Shown here: one piece after another, positions 9,340-18,466 of the stretch | Layout of the letters: each line of letters starts with the position of its first letter | How positions within the stretch are numbered: the stretch's first letter is position 1 | NCBI RefSeq assembly: GCF_004331645.1 | Contig: NZ_SJSK01000001.1 | Coordinates: 186,001-250,000, forward strand | DNA length: 64,000 bases | DNA from: Pedobacter frigiditerrae | Lineage (GTDB): Bacteria > Bacteroidota > Bacteroidia > Sphingobacteriales > Sphingobacteriaceae | Reading direction: 5' to 3' | Made by a program: the position numbers and the translations under genes | Notes under the pieces: generated by a model | Seen by the model: the letters and a program-made list of their open reading frames with translations, nothing else | Database searches by the model: none | What the model was told of the DNA's origin: nothing

Positions 9340-10494
9340 CTATTTAGATTTAACCCCTAAAAGTTCTTCTAATTTTTTGTGTAATGCTTCACCTCTTAAA
9401 CTCTTTCCTACAATTTTGCCTGTAGGGTCAATTAAAAAGTTTGCTGGGATACCTTGAATACCATATAGGTATCTAGCGTCATTTTCCCATCCTTTTAATT
9501 CAGAAACATGCGTCCAAGTTAATTTGTCTTTTTCGATTGCTTCTAACCACTTTTCTTTGGTGGTTCCTGTAGTACCTCCATCAAAAGATACACCAAAAAC
9601 GGTAAAGTTTTTATCTTTGAATTTATTAAAAGCTGCAACTACATTTGGATTTTCCTCTCTACAAGGACCGCACCAAGCTGCCCAAAAATCAACCAGCACA
9701 TATTTGCCTTTAAAATCTGACAGCTTCACCACTTTTCCTTCAGGGTCATGCTGCGCAAAATCTGGCGCTATTACACCTATTTGAGTCTTTTTAGCACCTT
9801 CAATTGTACTGGCAATATTCTTTCCTAAAGCAGATGCTCTATATTCAGCAGCATATTTTAAAAATTGTGGCTCTACAATTTTTGGATCAATATCATATCC
9901 CATTGAAGACCTAAAAGCAACTAAACCCATGTAAGAGTTCAAGTTTTCTTCAGCAAATTTCTTAGTTAAAGGTTCTCTATCCTTATTGGCAGCAGTGTAC
10001 TTAGCCATGAAAGGTTTCATAAAAGTTGTATCTTTTTTCTGCTCTGTTGTATAAGCATTGTATTCCTTCATGTAAATGGCAACCTGATCGTTCATTGGTT
10101 TAAACAATGTGATATATTTTGCATTGTCATCATTCACTTTAGAGCCAGTAATTTTTGCATATTTGATAGAATCAGCTGCTTCAACTTTTATAGTTGCTTT
10201 TTCAAGAAATACGGTAATTACATCTGATGGGACACGTTTTTTAGGGTCAACGGGTGTTGCGTCATGTTTAACTCTAATAGATGCGGAAGTTACACCATCA
10301 ACAGAACCTTTGAATTCAAATGTTCCATTTTTTAATGTTGCAGAATCTGTAATGCTATTTGTGCCTACTTTATAAACTAAAAATGCTTTTGCAGGTTCAT
10401 TTAAAGTACCAACCTTACCTTGAATGGTAAAAGCTTGCTGCGCCATTAAACCTAGTGGTAAAAGGCAAAAAGCAGATAAAATTAATTTTTTCAT
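9340..10494 (-). CDS. TlpA/ResA-like thiol-disulfide oxidoreductase with N-terminal DUF4369
   Basis: A 384-residue exported protein. A signal peptide (residues 1-18) is followed by a beta-rich N-terminal region, starting FTIQGKVGTLNEPAKAFLVYK, typical of the DUF4369 domain, then a helical middle. A thioredoxin fold (about 240-380) carries the active site WCGPC near residue 275 and the cis-proline region QGIPANFLID. Such proteins act in the periplasm and can reduce disulfides, for example during cytochrome maturation, but many Bacteroidota paralogues have no assigned partner. A TATATTTG promoter element lies at 10532-10539. The neighbours do not indicate a specific target. Confidence 0.9.
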   Translation of the reverse strand: MKKLILSAFCLLPLGLMAQQAFTIQGKVGTLNEPAKAFLVYKVGTNSITDSATLKNGTFEFKGSVDGVTSASIRVKHDATPVDPKKRVPSDVITVFLEKATIKVEAADSIKYAKITGSKVNDDNAKYITLFKPMNDQVAIYMKEYNAYTTEQKKDTTFMKPFMAKYTAANKDREPLTKKFAEENLNSYMGLVAFRSSMGYDIDPKIVEPQFLKYAAEYRASALGKNIASTIEGAKKTQIGVIAPDFAQHDPEGKVVKLSDFKGKYVLVDFWAAWCGPCREENPNVVAAFNKFKDKNFTVFGVSFDGGTTGTTKEKWLEAIEKDKLTWTHVSELKGWENDARYLYGIQGIPANFLIDPTGKIVGKSLRGEALHKKLEELLGVKSK

Positions 10495-10531
10495 TATGTA
10501 TTTATTAGGGTTTAGGGGCTTAGATTATAAG

Positions 10532-10539
10532 CAAATATA
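10532..10539 (-). promoter_or_regulatory. -7 promoter element of the TlpA-like gene (TATATTTG)
   Basis: Minus-strand TATATTTG, a full TAnnTTTG match, lies 38 bases before the ATG at 10494. This gives a leader of roughly 33 bases. Confidence 0.45.
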
Positions 10540-10577
10540 AAAAATCTGCACTTTAAAAAGATGATTCAATTGTAAAA

Positions 10578-11759
10578 TTATCCTAACTTCTGATACGTTC
10601 GCCACCATAAATCAGGCATTTCGCCATTAACAGCAGTGTTGTAATCATCGTATCTACAAGGCACTAAGTGATATCTTTCATTTTTTGAGATGCCAGAAGG
10701 ATAAGGAACTTGCATCCACCAACGGTCTGAACGTTTGCTTTTCACAAAATTCATTTCGCCTGAACCGTCTTTTAAACTTGCTCTGTAAATGATATATTGA
10801 GATTTTGGAGTCAATGGAAAATCTTGTTTACGGTTATAAAATCCATCAATAAAATACCAAACCATTTGCGCTAATAACATCGCAGTTTGCCCATTTCTAT
10901 CGTATGCGGGATTAAATTCATAAAAACCGATAGAGGTTAATTTATCATTCATTCCTGCATAACGAGTAATTCTACAAGCATCCTCGCCATAAAAACCATT
11001 CGGACCAGCATTAATATTAGCACCAGCATCTCCAGAACGAATAGCGCCCAAATCGAAACTAATCATATTTGCATTGCGAAGAATTGGCTCTGTTAAGGTA
11101 ATGTCTGGTAAAAATTCTCCTAAGCGATGAACATCAAAATAAAGCTTATCCATTACCCTCAAACTATCTTGATTTACAAAATAAGTTTGATAGCCAATAT
11201 TACTATAGTTAAACAAAAAGTTAGGTTGATGAAGGAAAATCTTGCTTAAATACGAATTTGAAGTTGTTGCAACTCCTTCATCTTTATCTTCATCTAAATC
11301 GAACTTAGAATCTACAACTACTAAATCAACTTTTTGCTCTAAACTTTCATACGCCATGTATTGTGCATAAGTTAAATCTTGTCCACCGCCAATAATTACA
11401 GGCAAAATATTCAATTTTATCAGCTCTGCCACAACAGTTTTAACCGCGAAATAAGTATCTGAAACTTCTTTACCAGCAATGATATTTCCTAAATCGATTA
11501 TTTTACTGATAAAAGCACCCTCGTTTAAGGCATAAAATTGTTCCCTAAAATGGTCGGCACCTAATGCACAACCATTATTATTTATCGCACCTCTATCATC
11601 TTTTACCCCAAAAATGGCAATATCAAACGCTTTATCTTCCAATTCTGGGAAACGTTCGGTATAAAAATTTGCCTTTAACCCTAGCTGACTAGTTAAAAAC
11701 CCCTGCTTGGGACTAAACTTTTCTGGGTTAATTGGCGAAAAAAAATCTGATAAAGACAT
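10578..11759 (-). CDS. Arginase/formiminoglutamase-superfamily protein with degenerate metal site
   Basis: A 393-residue ureohydrolase-fold protein. I use the ATG at 11759 (MSLSDFFSPI) rather than 11786, because the longer frame runs into the divergent promoter region. Family landmarks are visible, but several ligands are changed: the GGGH motif reads GGGQD (Q127), the DAHxD motif reads DSKFD (D150, K152, D154), and the final DxD reads DLG (D236, G238). Q127 to D150 is 23 residues, exactly the H101-D124 spacing of rat arginase I, so the positions are equivalent and three of six manganese ligands are lost. Annotation pipelines would call it formimidoylglutamase; normal hydrolase activity is doubtful. 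I recall related Bacteroidota proteins with similar motifs. Confidence 0.8.
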   Translation of the reverse strand: MSLSDFFSPINPEKFSPKQGFLTSQLGLKANFYTERFPELEDKAFDIAIFGVKDDRGAINNNGCALGADHFREQFYALNEGAFISKIIDLGNIIAGKEVSDTYFAVKTVVAELIKLNILPVIIGGGQDLTYAQYMAYESLEQKVDLVVVDSKFDLDEDKDEGVATTSNSYLSKIFLHQPNFLFNYSNIGYQTYFVNQDSLRVMDKLYFDVHRLGEFLPDITLTEPILRNANMISFDLGAIRSGDAGANINAGPNGFYGEDACRITRYAGMNDKLTSIGFYEFNPAYDRNGQTAMLLAQMVWYFIDGFYNRKQDFPLTPKSQYIIYRASLKDGSGEMNFVKSKRSDRWWMQVPYPSGISKNERYHLVPCRYDDYNTAVNGEMPDLWWRTYQKLG

Positions 11760-11791
11760 AAAAGCGGTATAAATGTTTGGCATCAAATATC

Positions 11792-11799
11792 TATTTTTG
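11792..11799 (+). promoter_or_regulatory. -7 promoter element of the SDR gene (TATTTTTG)
   Basis: TATTTTTG matches TAnnTTTG and lies 36 bases before the ATG at 11836, in the short divergent region between the arginase-like and SDR genes. Confidence 0.4.
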
Positions 11800-11835
11800 G
11801 GCGCATATATTAATGAGCTATCTAAAAAAAATACA

Positions 11836-12798
11836 ATGATACTGGTAACCGGCGCTACAGGATTTTTAGGTGCAGAATTAATTCATCAATTAACAGCTCA
11901 AAATTTTAAGGTAAGAGCGTTAAAAAGAGAGACTTCTAAAATTCCAATTTTATTAAAAGATAACCCGCTTATTGAATGGTATGTTGCCGATATTAACGAG
12001 CCAGAAAGCTTAGCAGATGCTTTTGAAAATGTAAATCAGGTTTATCACTGTGCAGCTTTTATTTCCTTCGACCCAAAAGACAAAGCAAAATTGCTAAAAG
12101 TAAACATCGAAGGAACTTCAAACATTGTAAATCTTTGTGCTGATTTTAACGCTCGATTAGTTCACGTAAGTTCAATCGCTGCGTTAGGTAATGCCAAAAA
12201 AGGAGCACAAATTACCGAGAAAGATTTTTGGGAATATGATTCAAAAGTTCATGCTTATGCCATTTCAAAATATGAAGGCGAAATGGAGGTTTGGCGTGGC
12301 ATAGCCGAAGGTTTAGATGCAGTTATTGTAAATCCGGCAGTAATTATTGGTAAAAATGCAGGATTCGAGGGAAGTGGTGCAATTTTTAAATTGGTTAAAG
12401 AAGGTTTAAAGTTTTATACGGATGGCGCCACAGGCATCGTTGATGTAGAAGATGTTGCCAAAAGTATGATTGCCTTAATGACTAGTGAAATTACTGCAGA
12501 GCGATATACTTTATCTGCTGACAACCTGAATTATAAAGATTTTTTTGCCGAAATTGCCGATGGTTTTGGAATTAAAAAACCAAGTACAGAAGCTAAACCT
12601 TGGATGCTGGACATTGCTTGGAGAGCTGCAAAATTGGCTTCTATTTTTACTAGAAAAGCCCCAGCTTTAACCAGAGATGCCGCTCGTAGCAGTTTTAATT
12701 TGAGTTATTACAGCAATGAAAAAATTCGAACTGCCATAAATATTAACTTTAAACCACTAAAACAAAGCATCCGCGAAGTTTGCGAGGCTTTGAAATAA
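11836..12798 (+). CDS. NAD(P)-dependent SDR epimerase/reductase, dihydroflavonol-reductase-like
   Basis: A 320-residue extended short-chain dehydrogenase. The start at 11836 (MILVTGATGFLGAEL) puts the nucleotide-binding TGATGFLG at residues 5-12; an in-frame TTG-type extension to 11773 is rejected. The catalytic serine lies in HVSSIAALG and the YxxxK motif is YAISK. Sequence style matches the dihydroflavonol 4-reductase/cinnamoyl-CoA reductase-like group, whose bacterial substrates are usually unknown. It is divergent from the arginase-like gene. A perfect 18-bp inverted repeat separates it from the following serB-like gene. Confidence 0.88.
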   Translation: MILVTGATGFLGAELIHQLTAQNFKVRALKRETSKIPILLKDNPLIEWYVADINEPESLADAFENVNQVYHCAAFISFDPKDKAKLLKVNIEGTSNIVNLCADFNARLVHVSSIAALGNAKKGAQITEKDFWEYDSKVHAYAISKYEGEMEVWRGIAEGLDAVIVNPAVIIGKNAGFEGSGAIFKLVKEGLKFYTDGATGIVDVEDVAKSMIALMTSEITAERYTLSADNLNYKDFFAEIADGFGIKKPSTEAKPWMLDIAWRAAKLASIFTRKAPALTRDAARSSFNLSYYSNEKIRTAININFKPLKQSIREVCEALK

Positions 12799-12814
12799 CG
12801 CTAATCAACCCGAC

Positions 12815-12863
12815 AGGATTAAAATTCATCATTGAATGCAGAGGGATGATGAATTTTAATCCT
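12815..12863. repeat. Perfect 18-bp inverted repeat (possible terminator)
   Basis: Arms at 12815-12832 and 12846-12863 are exact reverse complements around a 13-base loop. No T-run follows on the plus strand, so it may be an mRNA-stabilising hairpin or a REP-like element rather than a simple terminator. Confidence 0.75.
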
Positions 12864-12903
12864 CAAAGGCTCCAGCTGACAATTAAAAACAAAAAACAAC
12901 CAG

Positions 12904-14202
12904 GTGAAACCACAGAACTATTATATTATCGATTTTGACAGCACCTTTACGCAAGTAGAAGCTTTAGATGAACTGGCTCGTATCTCTTTAAACAAACATC
13001 CTGATAAGGAAGCAATCTTTAAAAAAATTGAAGATTATACCAACTTAGCAATGGAAGGAAAGCTTTCATTTTCTGAAAGCCTGGCAAAACGTGTTCAATT
13101 ATTAGAGGCAAACGAAGACCATTTAAAGCAACTAATTACTCGTTTAAAAAAGAAAGTTTCCGCTTCCTTTTCTCGTAATGCGGCATTCTTTAAAAAACAC
13201 GCTGATGAAGTTTTAATAGTTTCTGGCGGATTTAAAGAATTCATTACACCCGTTGTAAGTCAGTATCATATTAAAAAAGAGAATATTTACGCCAACACTT
13301 TTGTAACCACAGGTGATGGAAAAATTATAGATTACGACCACTCGAACCCTTTAAGTGAAGAAGGTGGCAAAGTAAAACTAATGCGCCAAATGGCTTTAGA
13401 AGGAGATTTGTATGGCATTGGAGATGGTTATTCTGATTATCAACTTCGTGAAAGTGGATTGATAAAAAAATTCTTCGCCTTTACAGAGAATATTGCTAGA
13501 GAAAGTATTGTTTCAAAAGCCGACCACATTACACCAAGTTTTGATGAGTTTTTGTACGTAAATAATTTGCCAAGGGCGATATCTTATCCGAAGAACAGGA
13601 TTCTTTGCTTAGTTGTTGGAGACATTCCAAAAGAAAGTATCGACCTTTTGAAGAAAGATGGTTTTTCTATTAGACATAAAACCTCTTTCGAAGAAAAATA
13701 TGTTGCCGATGTGGGAATGATTTTATTAGCGGATGGCGAGAAAATTGAGCAAGAAAAGCTAGAACGTGCAGTTAAGCTAAAAACCATTGGTTATTTAGGA
13801 AGTGCCAAAAACAAGCTTTCTTTTCAAACTTGTACTGATATGGGTATTGTGGTTTTCGACGACCCAAAAAGCAATCCGAGGAGTGCATCTTTTATTCCGA
13901 AACGAGTTATTGATTTTATGAATAAGGGAACAACTTATATGAGCAGCAATTTCCCTAATTTACAATTGCCGGCTATTGATAAATCGCACCGCTTAATTCA
14001 CATCCACAAAAATGTACCTGGAATTATGGCGCAGATTAACACTATTTTTGCTAAGCACAACATCAACATTGTTGGACAATTTTTAATGACAAACCCTACA
14101 TTGGGTTACGCCATAACTGATATTAATGCCGAGTATGATAAACAATTGTTTAAATCGTTAAAGAAGATTGAGAATACGATTAAGTTTAGAGTGCTGTATT
14201 AA
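12904..14202 (+). CDS. Phosphoserine phosphatase-like HAD domain fused to a SerA-derived segment and ACT domain
   Basis: A 432-residue hybrid with a GTG start. Residues 1-215 form a HAD-IB phosphatase: nucleophile motif DFDST (D10, D12), SGGFKEFI and the acidic GDGYSDYQL motif, as in SerB. Residues of about 220-350 resemble the substrate-binding domain of D-3-phosphoglycerate dehydrogenase (KLKTIGYLGSAKNK, GIVVFDDPKSNPRS, FMNKGTTYMSSNFPNLQLP), but the Rossmann NAD-binding domain that should sit between these pieces is absent. The C-terminal 70 residues are an ACT domain close to that of SerA (LIHIHKNVPGIMAQIN). Probable role: the last step of serine biosynthesis with serine feedback through the ACT domain; the feedback is inference. 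The low-GC coding style matches its neighbours. Confidence 0.82.
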   Translation: MKPQNYYIIDFDSTFTQVEALDELARISLNKHPDKEAIFKKIEDYTNLAMEGKLSFSESLAKRVQLLEANEDHLKQLITRLKKKVSASFSRNAAFFKKHADEVLIVSGGFKEFITPVVSQYHIKKENIYANTFVTTGDGKIIDYDHSNPLSEEGGKVKLMRQMALEGDLYGIGDGYSDYQLRESGLIKKFFAFTENIARESIVSKADHITPSFDEFLYVNNLPRAISYPKNRILCLVVGDIPKESIDLLKKDGFSIRHKTSFEEKYVADVGMILLADGEKIEQEKLERAVKLKTIGYLGSAKNKLSFQTCTDMGIVVFDDPKSNPRSASFIPKRVIDFMNKGTTYMSSNFPNLQLPAIDKSHRLIHIHKNVPGIMAQINTIFAKHNINIVGQFLMTNPTLGYAITDINAEYDKQLFKSLKKIENTIKFRVLY

Positions 14203-14356
14203 TTAACCATATGAAATTGAACATGGATTTTAAAACTTGGAAATGGGCTTCTTTCATTAGCGTAATTATAGCCAGACCAAGTTAATTGATTAGTAATAAC
14301 TTATCGTTGCATTATGTGCGACCTGTATTTTCATTATTACTAATTTTAATTAAGCC

Positions 14357-15322
14357 ATGGATTTTACACCACAAATAAAAGACAAACTAGATAAGCTTCA
14401 AGAAAAGTATGAAGCAATGGGTCAAGATATGGCATCTTACCTAGATGGTTTGTTGTACGCAGATTTTTTAACCTATTGGGATTATATCCATTTAGATACT
14501 TTACTGAGCCTACAAAGCCCAAAAACTCCTTTTCCTGATGAAGAGATTTTTATCATGTATCATCAGATTACGGAATTATATTTTAAACTTTCTTTACATG
14601 AATGCAGGCAAATTGCAGAACACACTGAATTAACTGTGCAATTTTTTACAGAACGCGTAAAACGGATTAATGCCTATTTTAATGCATTAACTACTTCTTT
14701 TGAAGTAATGGTTAATGGAATGGAGAAAGAACAGTTTTTAAAGTTCAGGATGTCTTTATTGCCGGCAAGCGGATTTCAATCTGGCCAATACAGAATGATA
14801 GAAATTAGCGCTACAGACTTTACACAACTGGTTGATAAAAGTCAAAGAGAAACCCTAGCAAACAATACTATCGAAGAAAAATTTGAACATATTTATTGGA
14901 AGTTTGGTGCTACAGAATTATCTAGTGGCAAACAGACATTAACCTTAAAGCAATTCATTAAAAAATACGCGGCGCAGTTTCTTGCCCTAGCCAAAGAACG
15001 CGAGCAAACCAACTTCTCCGCTTTATATCATCAATTAAAGAAAAAAGGAGAAGACGTGAGCCAACTGGCTGAAGAATTGAGAAAATTAGACCTTTATGTA
15101 AACGTAGAATGGCCATTGTCTCATTACAAATCCGCTGTGCGTTATTTAGAAAAAGACCCAACAGATATTGCCGCAACTGGCGGAACAAATTGGCAGAAAT
15201 ACTTGCCTCCGCGTTTCCAAAAGCGAATTTTTTATCCCTTTTTATGGACGGAAGAACAGATGGAAGAATGGGGTAAAGGTTGGGTGCTTAGTGTATTACA
15301 AACACTTCGAAACGAAAAATAA
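14357..15322 (+). CDS. Tryptophan 2,3-dioxygenase
   Basis: A 321-residue haem enzyme that oxidises L-tryptophan to N-formylkynurenine, the first step of the kynurenine pathway. Family hallmarks are the N-terminal YADFLTYWDYIHLDTLLSLQ, the helix MYHQITELYFKLSLHE, the substrate loop LLPASGFQSGQYRMIE and the C-terminal GGTNWQKYLPPRFQKRIFYP. The length is normal for bacterial members. No kynureninase or formamidase gene lies nearby. It is 154 bases downstream of the serB-like gene and is followed by ilvE after 54 bases; whether they share a transcript is unclear. Confidence 0.93.
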   Translation: MDFTPQIKDKLDKLQEKYEAMGQDMASYLDGLLYADFLTYWDYIHLDTLLSLQSPKTPFPDEEIFIMYHQITELYFKLSLHECRQIAEHTELTVQFFTERVKRINAYFNALTTSFEVMVNGMEKEQFLKFRMSLLPASGFQSGQYRMIEISATDFTQLVDKSQRETLANNTIEEKFEHIYWKFGATELSSGKQTLTLKQFIKKYAAQFLALAKEREQTNFSALYHQLKKKGEDVSQLAEELRKLDLYVNVEWPLSHYKSAVRYLEKDPTDIAATGGTNWQKYLPPRFQKRIFYPFLWTEEQMEEWGKGWVLSVLQTLRNEK

Positions 15323-15376
15323 ATTGGGTTTAAATACGTTTTTTCGTACTTTTACATCAAATAAATACTTAAGGCA

Positions 15377-16441
15377 GTGATAGATACTTTACAAATTAAG
15401 ATTACAGAAAGCAGCAATCCGAGATTAGCTGAAACAGAATTTAAAGACATACCATTCGGAAAAATTTTTACAGATCATATGTTTATGGCCGATTTTGAAG
15501 ATGGAGAATGGAAGAATTTGCAGATTCTACCTTACGGACCAATTCCAATGAGCCCTGCAATTTCTGCTTTACATTATGGTCAGGCAATTTTTGAAGGAAT
15601 GAAAGCTTATCGTTTGCCAAATGGCGAAGTAAGTGTTTTTAGAGCGGACAAAAACTTTGAGCGTTTTAATATTTCTGCTGATAGAATTGCAATGCCAACT
15701 ATTCCAGAAGAGATTTTTATGCAAGCTATTTCTGCCTTAATTAATATTGATAAAGGCTGGGTGCCAACGCAAGAAAATTACTCTTTGTATTTAAGACCTG
15801 TAATGTTTGCAACAGATTCAGCTTTAGGTGTAAAAGCAAGTGATACTTATAAATTTGTTTTATTGGCTACTCCAACTGGCCCATATTACACTAAAGCTTT
15901 AAAAGTTAAAATAGAAACAAAATATACTCGTGCAAACGAAGGTGGAGTTGGTTATGCCAAAACTGCCGGAAATTATGCTCGTTCTTTATATCCCTTTGCA
16001 GAGGCTCAAAAAGAAGGTTTTGACCAATTAATTTGGACAGATTCTGCTACGCATACCTTAATTGAAGAATCTGGTGCAGCCAACGTAATGTTTGTTTTAG
16101 ATGGCAAATTAATTACTGCTGCTGTAAGCGAAACCATTTTAAATGGTGTAACTCGTGATACCATTATTGCTTTAGCAAAAGATAGAGGAATTACTGTTGA
16201 AGAAAGAAAAGTAACCATCGCAGAAATTGTGGAAGGTGCTAAAAACGGAAAATTAACTGAAGCTTTTGCAGTTGGTACCGCAGCCACCGTTACTCAAATT
16301 GGCGAGATTGGTTACCAAGGCGAACTTTACAAATTAAGTGATGCCAGCACTCGTACTATTTCTACAGGTATTGCCAAAGAATTAAACGACATTAGAAACG
16401 GTTTAACTGAAGATAGATTTGGTTGGAACTGGATAGTTTAG
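15377..16441 (+). CDS. ilvE: Branched-chain-amino-acid aminotransferase
   Basis: A 354-residue PLP-dependent fold-type IV transaminase acting on leucine, isoleucine and valine. The GTG start at 15377 gives MIDTLQIKITESSNPRL, as expected for the family. Motifs include FEGMKAYR, the PLP lysine in GVGYAKTAGNYA (about residue 195), the phosphate-binding EESGAANVMFV and the C-terminal AFAVGTAATVTQIGEI. Length and domain order are normal. It is followed by a REP-like segment and a strong bidirectional terminator at 16522-16554. Confidence 0.96.
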   Translation: MIDTLQIKITESSNPRLAETEFKDIPFGKIFTDHMFMADFEDGEWKNLQILPYGPIPMSPAISALHYGQAIFEGMKAYRLPNGEVSVFRADKNFERFNISADRIAMPTIPEEIFMQAISALINIDKGWVPTQENYSLYLRPVMFATDSALGVKASDTYKFVLLATPTGPYYTKALKVKIETKYTRANEGGVGYAKTAGNYARSLYPFAEAQKEGFDQLIWTDSATHTLIEESGAANVMFVLDGKLITAAVSETILNGVTRDTIIALAKDRGITVEERKVTIAEIVEGAKNGKLTEAFAVGTAATVTQIGEIGYQGELYKLSDASTRTISTGIAKELNDIRNGLTEDRFGWNWIV

Positions 16442-16445
16442 GTTT

Positions 16446-16505
16446 GTCATCCTGACGTGGACCGATCCGATAGCTATCGGATTTATATCGGTAGCTTGCC
16501 GAAGG
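16446..16505. repeat. REP-like element with 14-bp palindrome downstream of ilvE
   Basis: Starts with GTCATCCTGACG, contains the perfect palindrome CCGATAGCTATCGG at 16467-16480 and ends with GCCGAAGGAATTAT. The ends resemble the dispersed GTCATCCTGAGCG...GAAGGA elements common in Bacteroidota genomes. Confidence 0.5.
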
Positions 16506-16521
16506 AATTATAGATAAAATT

Positions 16522-16554
16522 AACCGCCTTATATGCCAAACATATAAGGCGGTT
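16522..16554. terminator. Bidirectional terminator between ilvE and the AsmA-like gene
   Basis: Perfect 14-bp arms (16522-16535 and 16541-16554) around CCAAA, flanked by A-rich and T-rich sequence. It can serve both converging transcripts. Confidence 0.85.
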
Positions 16555-16560
16555 TTGCTT

Positions 16561-18369
16561 CTAGCGACGTCGCTGTTGTTGCTCTTTTTGTTCTATTCGA
16601 ATTTGCCTACGTCTTCTGCGTTCGTCCCTGTCATCTTTCATCTTTTCGAACTTGGCAACTTGAGCCTTAATTTCGGCTTCTTTTTGTGGCGTTACGCCAA
16701 CACTATATTTTACCCCTTGAAAAAGGGTTTTCCAGATGAAACTAAAAAATGATGCTGTTGGTTCCCGTTTAAAATTAATGGGTGCAGACGTATATTTTCC
16801 ATCGGCAGTTGGATTATCAGAGTATAAAACCAACGCATTTGCCAGTATGGAAAGCAAGCCTTTTTTAACTAAGCGTTGTTTCCCTTCTTGCTTTTTTAAT
16901 AACGCTACAGACAAATCATTAAACTTAAAGTCAACTTTTCCTTTCGCAACATCCTGATTTGCCTTAATATCGAATGCTAAACTTTTAATATCTCCTTTAT
17001 TTACTTGTACCATTCCCAATGGTTTAACAATCTGGTTTAATTTTCTACCATCTAGGCCTGTAATTGCTCCTTTGTAATCAAAAGCACCAATTGGCGAGGT
17101 TAAATAAAACTTAAAGTTGATGTTTAATTTCCCTTGTCCCATTACATAACTTACCAAATCTGCCTGCATAATTGGGTTAACTGCTTTTATTTTCTCTCCA
17201 TTGGTGGTATTTGTAATGACTCCTGATGTTCCTTGAAAGTTAATTTTGCCTCGCTGCAAACTCTTCTTGTCAAACTCGGCATAACTCACATCAATATTAC
17301 TGAGGTTAATTTTTTTGATGGTCAATTGTGCGTTTAATTGTTGTAATAGTTGATGCGGAAACCTTCCTGTTTTATCTTTAACCAACTTAGGGAACGTATT
17401 GTTATTAAACACATTTACACTTCCATCTGTAATTGTCATTTGGCTGGCAATTAACTCTCTTTTGCGTATGTAGGCAGGTAAATCTAAGCCATCAAGGCTG
17501 ATGTTATTGAGTTGGATGTTAAACCTATCCCTTGCATAACCAGCTACTTTGGCAAAGTCGGCTTCGCTATAACGAGGCACTAATCCAAACTCCTTAATGT
17601 TTACTTTTCCGCTAGACGCGGTAAAATCTAATTGATTAACATTGATGTGATACATACTATCGGGTGTTGCGTAAGCATAGTTTACCACATTTACATTAAT
17701 GTCTTTTAGCAAATAGAGCCTTGTTTTATCTTGGGCAGAAAGCGAATCGATTAACCAATCTTTTAGCGTAATACTTATGTTTGCGACAGAATCTACATCT
17801 GCCACTGGCCCATTATTATTTACGTATTTAAATCTAGCATTTCTAAAATCCACCACTTCTACCCTTAATGATTTGAACATCTTTTTGATGTAATCGTAAG
17901 GAGAAACCCTTGGGCGTGGGGGTCTGTTGTCATTAAAATCGAAGTGTTTGTTAACCATGGTGATGTCTGGCTTATCAAACAACAATAAATCTACATCCAC
18001 CTTTTTATTGAAATAGATAGTAAATGGATGGAATTTTTTAATAGCCAACTCCTTTAAACGAATATAATAAAGATTGTTTGGTGCTTTTTTCGCTGCTATT
18101 AAAAGCTTAAAAACATTGGTATCTGGAATGATTTTTACATCACTTATAGTTGCAGAACCCGTGATGAAATTGGTATGAATTTCAGAAAAATCTACACTGT
18201 ACAAACCATTAGTTGATTTCTGCACCAACTCTTTTAGTTCAGCCTTAATTAAGGGTTTAAACTTTACACTGATGTACCAAGAAGCACCAACTAAACTTAA
18301 AGCAATGAATAATAATATTCCTAAAACCCACTTTATAACTTTAAATTTTCTTGGTGCCTTATCAGCCAT
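16561..18369 (-). CDS. AsmA-like membrane-anchored envelope protein, paralogue 1
   Basis: A 602-residue protein with one N-terminal membrane helix (about residues 14-34) and a large, probably periplasmic, beta-rich region. It ends in a strikingly basic tail (RDERRRRRQIRIEQKEQQQRRR-like, shown only in part). The pattern of N-terminal anchor, then WYISVKFKPLIKAELKELV and SATISDVKIIPDT, recalls the AsmA/DUF748 superfamily, whose members in Proteobacteria bridge the periplasm for lipid transport. It is clearly paralogous to the next upstream gene (18467-20230) along its whole length, and the two are in tandem on the same strand 97 bases apart. The function here is inferred from fold only. Confidence 0.7.
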   Translation of the reverse strand: MADKAPRKFKVIKWVLGILLFIALSLVGASWYISVKFKPLIKAELKELVQKSTNGLYSVDFSEIHTNFITGSATISDVKIIPDTNVFKLLIAAKKAPNNLYYIRLKELAIKKFHPFTIYFNKKVDVDLLLFDKPDITMVNKHFDFNDNRPPRPRVSPYDYIKKMFKSLRVEVVDFRNARFKYVNNNGPVADVDSVANISITLKDWLIDSLSAQDKTRLYLLKDINVNVVNYAYATPDSMYHINVNQLDFTASSGKVNIKEFGLVPRYSEADFAKVAGYARDRFNIQLNNISLDGLDLPAYIRKRELIASQMTITDGSVNVFNNNTFPKLVKDKTGRFPHQLLQQLNAQLTIKKINLSNIDVSYAEFDKKSLQRGKINFQGTSGVITNTTNGEKIKAVNPIMQADLVSYVMGQGKLNINFKFYLTSPIGAFDYKGAITGLDGRKLNQIVKPLGMVQVNKGDIKSLAFDIKANQDVAKGKVDFKFNDLSVALLKKQEGKQRLVKKGLLSILANALVLYSDNPTADGKYTSAPINFKREPTASFFSFIWKTLFQGVKYSVGVTPQKEAEIKAQVAKFEKMKDDRDERRRRRQIRIEQKEQQQRRR

Positions 18370-18466
18370 ATTTTGAACATTTGTTTATGTGTTCCAATAT
18401 AGTAAAATGTAGCGGTTTTTGAACCAGCTAAGAAAATCTTAGATTTCTTAGATGGTAAAACAGTTA

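Noticed and set aside
14211..14285. 24-codon open frame between the SerB/SerA hybrid and tryptophan dioxygenase genes
   Set aside because: Too short to support, with no promoter or conserved motif; could be a remnant.
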